Assembly (NCBI GenBank): GCA_036835375.1
Contig: DAITMB010000097.1
Location: forward strand, 1 to 19,892
Direction: 5' to 3'
Length of the DNA: 19,892 bases
Source of the DNA: JANQTF01 sp036835375
GTDB lineage: Bacteria > Bacteroidota > Bacteroidia > J057
The notes below the pieces were generated by a model. The model worked only from the letters and a program-made list of their open reading frames with translations, was not told the DNA's origin and made no database searches. Shown here piece after piece: positions 1-6,303 of the stretch; position 1 is the first letter of the stretch, and every line of letters starts with the position of its first letter. The position numbers and the translations under genes are program-made.

Positions 1-266
1 GGCTCAAAGCCTATTTCGGCTTGATAAATCTGCTCCGACAGCTCCACGCGGTCTTGTATGGCTTTGGCTTGCTTGGCAAGCAGGTTGATTTGCTCCTTGA
101 TTTGCGCCATTTGCGCGTGAGTCTGCTCGGCCATGGCAGAGAGAGCCCGGCCTTTGACTTTTCCTTTGTCAATGGGCTTGATCAAAGCACTCCCCGCGTG
201 GTGCGCGTAGGGAAGGGTAGAGGGTCGGTCAGTGACTTTGTCCGGATCAATCGGATTTTGAATCAT
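1..266 (-). CDS. DUF2452 family protein, 5' part only (runs off left edge)
   Basis: The minus strand opens with ATG at 266 and stays open for about 88 codons to the window edge. The protein begins MIQNPIDPDKVTD, continues with LPYAHHAGSALIKPIDKGKVKGRALSAM in register, and then has a Gln/Lys-rich amphipathic stretch (AQIKEQINLLAKQAKAIQDR) ending in EIGFE. That order of segments (NPID start, LPYAH, IKP.DKGK.KGRALSAM, then the helix QI..LA.QA..IQDR) is what I know from DUF2452 proteins, a conserved Bacteroidota family of unknown function. No signal peptide or membrane segment is visible, so it is probably cytoplasmic. The C-terminal part lies outside the window. The gene diverges from the Hpt gene with 158 bases between them. 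An opposite-strand open frame at 21-284 is its antisense shadow. The family call comes from memory of the motif pattern; the reading frame is clear. Confidence 0.8.
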   Translation of the reverse strand, partial: MIQNPIDPDKVTDRPSTLPYAHHAGSALIKPIDKGKVKGRALSAMAEQTHAQMAQIKEQINLLAKQAKAIQDRVELSEQIYQAEIGFE

Positions 267-424
267 GGGCTTACAACCAGTTAGGAGCTTTCTTGTTCAC
301 AAAATAGCGGAAAACCTTTGATAGGAATTGCGATAACTTCAATTGAAATCTCTCTTCTCATGGCTTTGTTTTGTCTTAACGAAAAAGCCGATGAAGGTTC
401 GGAGTTTCGAAATCGACCCAAAGC

Positions 425-802
425 ATGATTACCTATCAATATCTCGACGAGGAAACTCGTGAGCAGCTCGTGGAACTGATGGATGGTGATCTTCATGATA
501 TAATCGATTTGATTGAAACCCTGGAAGAGATGAACCCTGCTTGTCAGGAAGAATTGCGAACGGCGGTTATCCAAGGGAATGCAGCAGGTGTTCAGTATGC
601 TGCACATACTCTGAAAGGATCTTATGCTCAACTGGGTGCTTCGCAAATGGCAGCGATCATGAAGCAGTTGGAAACAGCAGGCCGGGACAAAGATCTCAGT
701 CAAGCCTCAGCGTTGATGCAAGAATTCGAAGCAGAAGAACTCAAGGTGAGACGCGCTTTTTCGTCTTGGAAAGAAATACTCGCCTCAGGCGTCCTGAGTT
801 GA
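425..802 (+). CDS. Stand-alone histidine phosphotransfer (Hpt) domain protein
   Basis: This 125-residue protein is essentially one Hpt domain. Helical segments flank the motif AAHTLKGSYAQLGA, with His61 as the expected phospho-accepting histidine and Lys64/Gly65 following in the usual HTLKGS signature. Hpt domains relay phosphate between receiver domains of hybrid histidine kinases and response regulators in the cytoplasm. No kinase, receiver or output domain is fused to it and none is encoded nearby, so its partners must be elsewhere. The length matches single-domain Hpt proteins. The start at 425 is the first ATG of the frame and there is no good ribosome binding site upstream, as is common in Bacteroidota. 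The gene is monocistronic: a divergent gene lies to the left and a strong terminator follows 27 bases after the stop. Nothing links it functionally to the polysaccharide locus on the right. Confidence 0.85.
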   Translation: MITYQYLDEETREQLVELMDGDLHDIIDLIETLEEMNPACQEELRTAVIQGNAAGVQYAAHTLKGSYAQLGASQMAAIMKQLETAGRDKDLSQASALMQEFEAEELKVRRAFSSWKEILASGVLS

Positions 803-1125
803 ACATATTTGGAAGAAGGGGTTAATGGGTCGCGACATCTGACAAGGTGTCGCGATTTTTTTATAGGTACTTCTTGATAAAAAGGCTCATAATTATTATT
901 ATGTTAACCAACTGTGTGATATATTTCCCCATCCATAAAAATCAGCTAGTAGATATCTTCTCTGTAAATTCTCCGTGAAGTTCCCCGCACACAAGCTTCC
1001 ATTTGTATTAAAATCACTGCTTGGCCACTTTCAAACTTACTTTTTTTCTTTCTTTGGTCATGAGACATTCTGAGATCAAGTTCGACGAATGAATCACTTA
1101 CTACTATGCTATTGCTCGTTTTACC
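803..1125. other. Intergenic spacer left of the polysaccharide locus
   Basis: This is 323 bases without a convincing gene. It starts with the Hpt terminator and then turns strongly AT-rich, with runs such as AATTATTATTATG near 890-903 and pyrimidine-rich tracts near 1040-1055. It must contain the promoter of the dehydrogenase-regulator pair unless that pair is read from further upstream, which the terminator makes unlikely. I found no clean match to the Bacteroidota -7 element TAnnTTTG with a correctly spaced upstream TTG, and no tRNA, riboswitch or repeat. Confidence 0.5.
830..862 (+). terminator. Rho-independent terminator of the Hpt gene
   Basis: A perfect 8-bp stem, TCGCGACA (830-837) with TGTCGCGA (848-855), encloses a 10-base loop and is followed directly by seven T residues (856-862). 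It lies 27 bases after the Hpt stop codon and isolates that gene from the locus to the right. Confidence 0.85.
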
Positions 1126-3291
1126 ATGACCCTTCCAAATTTTTGTACTCCAGCTTGTCAGGTATCCCCAGCCCCTCGGGTGGATGCCAGTTTTTCTACG
1201 ATCCTTGTTTTTCTGTTATTAACGGTGTTAACCTCGTGCTCTGCTCCGATAGAAAAAGCACCCACTGCCGCAGAAAATTGGGCAATTGCCCTAGGACCAG
1301 GAAGCAACCACGCCTCTACCCTATCGCAGATACAACCCGACAATGTGTCCTCTCTCCAAATTGCCTGGACTTACAGGAGTGGCGACGCAGGAAAGCATAC
1401 ACAGATCCAGTGTAATCCATTGATAATCAGCGGAAAAGTCTATGCAACTTCACCCGGCTTGGATGTCGTTTGTCTGAACGCTGCCACTGGGGAAGAGATC
1501 TGGCGAAGCCAACCTTGGAAGAATATTCCCGCCGGAGAAATCCCTTCACCGGGCATGGGCGTGAACCGCGGCGTAGTGTATGCTGCTTCAGGAACTGGCG
1601 ATCGAATTTTCGTTTCGGTAGGCCCTTATCTCTATGCCTTGGCCGCAACAGATGGCAGCTTCATTTCGACATTCGGCGACGGAGGAAAGATCGACCTGCG
1701 CAAAGGACTTCGAGCAGGTGCCGAGAAAACCTTTGTAATCGCGAATTCGCCTGGTGTGGTCTATGACAATAAGATCATTATCGGCTGCCGTGTAGCAGAG
1801 GAGTCTGGCGCCGCACCAGGACACATTCGCGCCTATGACATCCACACGGGAGAGATGAAATGGATTTTTCATACGATTCCGCATCCGGGAGAACCTGGCT
1901 ACGACACTTGGCCCGAGGAAGGGTATCTTCGAAATGGTGGCGCAAATGCCTGGGCTGGACTCACCCTCGACGCTGATCGCGGTCTGGTGTTTGTGCCGAC
2001 GGGATCTGCCTCTTACGATTTCTATGGTGCCGATCGCTTGGGCAGCAATCTATACGCTAACTGTTTGCTAGCGCTGGATGCCGCCACTGGAGAACTGAAA
2101 TGGCACTTTCAGGCTGTGCACCATGACCTATGGGATCGAGATTTGCCAGCGGCCCCCAATCTTGTAACCATCACCCGAGACGGAAAAACGTTGCCTGCTG
2201 TGGCGCAAATCACAAAGACGGGTCACGTGTATGTTTTTCACAGGGAGACAGGAGAAGCCTTGTTTCCCATTGAAGAACTGGAGGTACCATCTTCCGACAT
2301 GCCCGGAGAGTCCTCATGGCCTACGCAGCCGCTGCCAAGCTCTCCCCCACCCTTCTCCCGGCAGCGTGTGACTGGGATTCATTCCCACAGCAAGGACAAG
2401 GATTCTTTAGAAAAAGTCCTCGCTGGATTACGGCAACGCGGAATCTTTGAACCGCCCAGTCGGGAAGGAACCCTTATTTTTCCGGGATATGACGGGGGCG
2501 GCGAATGGGGTGGCGCTGCTTTCTCACCGTGGGATGAATACCTCGTGGTCAATAGCTCTCAGATGGCATGGAGTCTCCATATGATTCCTTCCAAGTCCGA
2601 CCATCCGGGACGGGAGGTATATTTGACTACTTGCTCCAGTTGTCATGGTGCTGATCGTGCTGGTGGGGAATTCATGGGAAAAATTCCCTCTCTTGTGGGG
2701 ATCGGTGAGCGACTTTCTGAGGCAGCACTTCGACAAATTCTGATACAAGGCAAAGGGTCCATGCCTTCCTTTGCAAGCCTCCCGGCCACGGACCAAGATG
2801 CTGTGACGAAGTATTTGCTCGATATCCCGATGTCTGGCGCAGAATCAATGTCTTCTTCATCTGGTTCAGCCTATGTATCCTCGGGATATCGTCGGTTTTT
2901 GGACTCCGAAGGCTATCCAGCCATCCATCCACCCTGGGGCTTGCTCACGGCCATCGACTTGGCCAAAGGTACCATCGCTTGGGAAGTTCCGTTAGGAGAA
3001 TATCCGGAACTCACAGCAAGAGGAATTGCCCCGACGGGCACCGAAAACTATGGCGGGCCACTCGTTACCGCCGCTGGTATCACCTTCATAGCGGCAACTC
3101 GAGACGAAAAAATCCGCGCATTCCGTACCCTCACAGGAGAATTACTGTGGGAAGCTGATCTGCCAGCTGGTGGGTATGCCACCCCATCTACTTATTCGGT
3201 GGATGGGAAACAATACCTGATCATTGCTTGTGGCGGAGGCAAAATGGGCACACCCTCTGGAGATTCCTACGTTGCATTTGCATTGCCATGA
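1126..3291 (+). CDS. Quinoprotein (PQQ-type) dehydrogenase with inserted cytochrome c domain, lipoprotein
   Basis: The protein has 721 residues. The N-terminus has a hydrophobic segment ending in the lipobox LTSC (Cys38), so it is probably lipid-anchored and extracytoplasmic. Residues about 50-480 form the beta-propeller of PQQ-dependent glucose/quinate-type dehydrogenases, beginning with the family pattern ...QIQPDNVSSLQIAWTYRSGD. A c-type cytochrome domain is inserted before the last blades: CSSCH (Cys503, Cys506, His507) binds heme and Met546 in GSMPSF is the likely second axial ligand. The propeller then closes with GTENYGGP and the C-terminal GGYATPSTY...SYVAFALP, which is typical of the family. 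The role would be oxidation of a sugar or alcohol with electron transfer through the built-in heme. The substrate is not readable; glucose is plausible next to glucanases. The N-region before the hydrophobic segment is long, so a GTG start at 1180 (Val19) is an alternative. Its stop overlaps the next gene's start (ATGA), implying cotranscription. Confidence 0.9.
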   Translation: MTLPNFCTPACQVSPAPRVDASFSTILVFLLLTVLTSCSAPIEKAPTAAENWAIALGPGSNHASTLSQIQPDNVSSLQIAWTYRSGDAGKHTQIQCNPLIISGKVYATSPGLDVVCLNAATGEEIWRSQPWKNIPAGEIPSPGMGVNRGVVYAASGTGDRIFVSVGPYLYALAATDGSFISTFGDGGKIDLRKGLRAGAEKTFVIANSPGVVYDNKIIIGCRVAEESGAAPGHIRAYDIHTGEMKWIFHTIPHPGEPGYDTWPEEGYLRNGGANAWAGLTLDADRGLVFVPTGSASYDFYGADRLGSNLYANCLLALDAATGELKWHFQAVHHDLWDRDLPAAPNLVTITRDGKTLPAVAQITKTGHVYVFHRETGEALFPIEELEVPSSDMPGESSWPTQPLPSSPPPFSRQRVTGIHSHSKDKDSLEKVLAGLRQRGIFEPPSREGTLIFPGYDGGGEWGGAAFSPWDEYLVVNSSQMAWSLHMIPSKSDHPGREVYLTTCSSCHGADRAGGEFMGKIPSLVGIGERLSEAALRQILIQGKGSMPSFASLPATDQDAVTKYLLDIPMSGAESMSSSSGSAYVSSGYRRFLDSEGYPAIHPPWGLLTAIDLAKGTIAWEVPLGEYPELTARGIAPTGTENYGGPLVTAAGITFIAATRDEKIRAFRTLTGELLWEADLPAGGYATPSTYSVDGKQYLIIACGGGKMGTPSGDSYVAFALP

Positions 3292-6086
3292 GAATTTGGT
3301 GGAATCGCATTTCGATTGCTTGCTTCGCCCTATTTCAGGTGGCGCAGCTTGCCGGACAGGTCAGCCCAAGGACGATCAACTTTGGACCTGAGCAGTATCG
3401 TGCTGCTTCTCAAAATTGGTCGGTGGCGAGCGATCTGGAAGGGAATGTCTTCATCGGCAATTCTTCCGGCCTTCTCAGTTATGATGGAGAGCACTGGCAC
3501 ACATGGCCCCTGCCCGGCTATCATCGGGTGAGAGCCGTGTATGTTGATGCACAATCTGGGCGAATCTTTGGCGGGGGATACGGAGAATTTGGATACTGGC
3601 AGCGCTCGGCTATGGGGACCTACGAATACCAATCCCTGAGCCAGGGACTGGAGGGGGCGCGGACAGAGGAAGAAGAAATTTGGCACATCGAACGTCTTCC
3701 TCAAGGAATTTTGTTCCAATCCTTCTCGGTCATCTACCTTTTTGACGGGAAAAAAGTCACCCCATATCCTTCTCCTTTTTCCTCCGGAATCATGTTCACG
3801 TATGGGTTGAAAGAGAAAAATCTTCTCCAAGTCCTTTCTTCTGGCCTGGCTTCCTTCGACCCAGTGCTAGGATTTGAGCTATTGCCTGACACCAGAGAAG
3901 TCCTTGCGAACACCACAGTCGTAGGTATGGTGGATCTCGCGGAGGAGGGCGTGCTGATCGCCACCGATCGCAGAGGATTTTTCAGATGGAACGATGGGCA
4001 GTTGTTGCCAGCTTTTTCGCGCGATATGACGCCCCTGATCTCAGAGCAGGTAAATAAGATGATTTCGCTTCGCAATGGCCACTTGGCCGTGGGAACCATT
4101 CGAGGGGGGGTGTATGTGATGGATCTTATGGGACAAGTTCTGGAGCACGTCCAGCGCGGGTCAGGCTTGATGGACAACACCGTACTTTCTTTGTCGGAAG
4201 ATGCTCGTGGAGGTCTTTGGGTCGGTCTTGATCAAGGTCTGGCGTATTTGGATCTCGCCTCTTCGATTCGCCGCGACACTGATGGAGAAGGGCAACTCGG
4301 GACCGTGTATTGCGCTGCGGTTCATAACCAAAAACTGTATCTGGGAACCAATCACGGCCTGTTTTGGGCGCCATATCCACTTGGCGATCCCATCAACACC
4401 GGTTTTCAACTTGTGAACGGGACACAAGGACAGGTCTGGACTTTACAAGCCATACAAGGCCAGCTCCTTTGCGGACACAACAGTGGCACTTTTTTGATTG
4501 AGGAAAGTAGCAGCCGCCTGATCTCCGAAGTGACCGGAGCCTGGTCATGGTTGCAGATCAACCAGCAGACGTGGATCCAAGGCACATACACGGGACTCGT
4601 GCAAGTTCGGATCTTGGTAGATGGCACGATTTATACGCAAAAATTGCCGGGTATTTCTGGACCGATACGCGACCTTGCTCCGGGCCCCGAACGCCATGTA
4701 TGGGGCACCCATCCTTATCACGGGTTGATGTTGATGCGGCTCAATGAAGAGGCTGACTCGGCCATCTCAGTCGTGACCAACGACACTTCCTGGCACATGC
4801 CGGCCTTTCATCGGCTGCGCCTGTATCATGCCGAAGTAATGGGGGAGTCGCACGTCGCGATTCGGTCTGATTCGGGCTGGCGTCAATGGGATTCAAAGCT
4901 GGCATGCTATCAACCCATTCATTCTTGGGGAAGCATTCCGCTGGATCCACACCTTCAGCGCTTGATGCAATCAGAGGGGATGGTGATCGGTGTCGGAAAA
5001 AGAAGCGTCATCCTGGCAAATGATTCTCAACGGTCTTCTCTACCTGTAGAAGGGCTTTCGGAGGACCCTGCCCTGTATCTCCTTCCGGACGGTTGGTGGT
5101 TGATAGGGTTGGCCCAAGGCTTCATGATGATCGATCCTTGTGGCCAATATCAGCCTAGTGCTGGCCCTATTCGCTTGAGCTCGCTGGCCATACGTGGCGT
5201 AAAAGATACGAAGCTCCACACACTGCCGTCTCCCAAAGAGTCTTTTGAGATGATGGCTTCTGATCAAGGGCTGGCACTGAGCTTTACCTCTGGATTTTCA
5301 CCAGAACCTCAGCGTTATCGATTCCGAATTCCGGGGCTACAGCCTGCCTGGTCGGAGTGGAGCGAGGAGGCCAGTCTGGTGCTATCGATCTTGCCGAGCG
5401 GAAGTTTTACCCTCGAAATTGAGCGTGAGAGCGATGGGGAGAAAACCGGGATACGTTGGCATAAGTCCTATCCGTGGTACCAGCGAAAATGGGCGGTTGG
5501 ACTGTATATTGTTTCCGCTGCTTTGCTTCTCTTTTTTGGCTTGAGATGGCAACAAACCCTGCTGGAGCGTCGCTGGCGAAGACGACAGATTGAACAAGAA
5601 CGCGCAAGACATGCCCGGGCGATTGAGGCGAAAAATCAGCAGCTGGAGAAAGACATTGAGGTCCAAAATCAAGAGCTCGCCGGGACGACCATGAATCTGG
5701 TTCGCAAAAATGAAATTCTCCTGGAGCTCAAGAAAGACTTGAAAGATTTGCAAAAAGAGGAAGAGGGCCACGTACGACAAAAGCTGCGCACGGTGATGCT
5801 TCAACTGAATTCGCAGTTGTCGAGCGAGAAGGATTGGGAGGCATTCGAGTATCACTTCACACGCGTTCACCAAGGCTTTTTTCAAGGCCTCAAGCGTGAC
5901 TATCCCAAGCTCACTACGGGAGATTTACGCCTCGCAGCTTACCTGCGAATGAATCTTAGTTCCAAAGAGATCGCACCCTTGCTGCACATTTCTCTTCGGA
6001 GTGTGGAGAATAAGCGCTATCGCCTTCGCGTCAAATTTGATTTAAAACCAGAAGAACAGTTAATCGATGTCTTGCTGAAATACTAG
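3288..6086 (+). CDS. Membrane-tethered regulator: propeller sensor, Y_Y_Y domain, TM helix, coiled coil, LuxR-type HTH
   Basis: The protein has 932 residues from ATG 3288. The frame is open from an ATG at 3228, but the later start gives a proper signal sequence (MRIWWNRISIACFALF, then QVAQLAGQ) and overlaps the upstream stop as ATGA. Residues about 25-650 look like the seven-bladed two-component-regulator propellers of Bacteroidota (repeats such as GNSSGLLSYDG and GGLWVGLDQGLAYLD). Residues about 660-715 form a Y_Y_Y-type domain (YRFRIPGLQPAWSEWSEE). One transmembrane helix follows (about 735-754), then a charged coiled coil (about 755-850), then a LuxR-like helix-turn-helix (about 875-932; LRLAAYLRMNLSSKEIAPLLHISLRS in outline). 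There is no histidine-kinase H-box, ATPase or receiver domain, so this is a one-component sensor that should read a periplasmic signal and bind DNA from the membrane. The topology resembles SusR. By position it probably controls the downstream glycan genes. Confidence 0.87.
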   Translation: MRIWWNRISIACFALFQVAQLAGQVSPRTINFGPEQYRAASQNWSVASDLEGNVFIGNSSGLLSYDGEHWHTWPLPGYHRVRAVYVDAQSGRIFGGGYGEFGYWQRSAMGTYEYQSLSQGLEGARTEEEEIWHIERLPQGILFQSFSVIYLFDGKKVTPYPSPFSSGIMFTYGLKEKNLLQVLSSGLASFDPVLGFELLPDTREVLANTTVVGMVDLAEEGVLIATDRRGFFRWNDGQLLPAFSRDMTPLISEQVNKMISLRNGHLAVGTIRGGVYVMDLMGQVLEHVQRGSGLMDNTVLSLSEDARGGLWVGLDQGLAYLDLASSIRRDTDGEGQLGTVYCAAVHNQKLYLGTNHGLFWAPYPLGDPINTGFQLVNGTQGQVWTLQAIQGQLLCGHNSGTFLIEESSSRLISEVTGAWSWLQINQQTWIQGTYTGLVQVRILVDGTIYTQKLPGISGPIRDLAPGPERHVWGTHPYHGLMLMRLNEEADSAISVVTNDTSWHMPAFHRLRLYHAEVMGESHVAIRSDSGWRQWDSKLACYQPIHSWGSIPLDPHLQRLMQSEGMVIGVGKRSVILANDSQRSSLPVEGLSEDPALYLLPDGWWLIGLAQGFMMIDPCGQYQPSAGPIRLSSLAIRGVKDTKLHTLPSPKESFEMMASDQGLALSFTSGFSPEPQRYRFRIPGLQPAWSEWSEEASLVLSILPSGSFTLEIERESDGEKTGIRWHKSYPWYQRKWAVGLYIVSAALLLFFGLRWQQTLLERRWRRRQIEQERARHARAIEAKNQQLEKDIEVQNQELAGTTMNLVRKNEILLELKKDLKDLQKEEEGHVRQKLRTVMLQLNSQLSSEKDWEAFEYHFTRVHQGFFQGLKRDYPKLTTGDLRLAAYLRMNLSSKEIAPLLHISLRSVENKRYRLRVKFDLKPEEQLIDVLLKY

Positions 6087-6212
6087 GTATTCCCCCCCAA
6101 GCAGTTGGCAAGCTTCTAGATGCTTTGTTGAGATAAGTGAACTGAAATAATTGATAACCAACATATTGTAGTGAGGGTGTATTTAGTCATCAGGCACGAT
6201 ATCGAGCAGAAA

Positions 6213-6248
6213 TTTGAGTGTGATGAGGTAATGATGAGGTAGGTTTTG
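6213..6248 (+). promoter_or_regulatory. Candidate promoter with direct-repeat operator upstream of the GH144 gene
   Basis: The 217-base gap between the regulator and the GH144 gene contains a 10-base direct repeat TGATGAGGTA at 6221-6230 and 6232-6241. The 11-base period is about one DNA turn, as expected for a factor binding twice on the same helix face. The repeats sit between TTTG at 6213-6216 (a possible -33 element) and TAGGTTTT at 6240-6247, which matches seven of eight positions of the Bacteroidota -7 element TAnnTTTG. The spacing is at the long end of the accepted range. Transcription would start about 50 bases before the ATG. Assignment as a promoter and operator is inference; the repeat itself is exact. 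Confidence 0.33.
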
Positions 6249-6303
6249 CCAAAAATCGCCTTGCCTTCGGTTACTTGTAAGTCGATTACGAAAACTACTG
6301 CTC

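Noticed and set aside
21..284. Plus-strand open frame of 87 codons at the left edge
   Set aside because: It is antisense to the DUF2452 reading frame, which has recognisable family motifs. The plus-strand translation has none.
350..385. Possible promoter for the Hpt gene (TTG, then TGGCTTTG near 361-368)
   Set aside because: The -7 element has a mismatch at the key A, and the spacing to the upstream TTG is only about 15 bases, too short for the Bacteroidota consensus.
281..703. Minus-strand open frame of 140 codons
   Set aside because: It lies mostly antisense to the Hpt gene, is Cys/His/Arg-rich with no motif, and would collide with the well-supported Hpt protein.
3228..3287. 20-codon N-terminal extension of the regulator
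   Set aside because: It would lie inside the dehydrogenase gene and put a basic, Cys-containing segment before the signal sequence. The ATG at 3288 gives a proper signal and an ATGA overlap.
5382..5885. Minus-strand open frame of 167 codons with Leu-rich stretch
   Set aside because: It is antisense to the TM, coiled-coil and HTH part of the regulator. Its Leu-richness mirrors Lys/Glu/Gln codons of the coiled coil.
6087..6130. Possible terminator after the regulator gene
   Set aside because: Only a 4-bp AAGC/GCTT stem can be drawn and no T-run follows. Read-through into the enzyme genes cannot be excluded.
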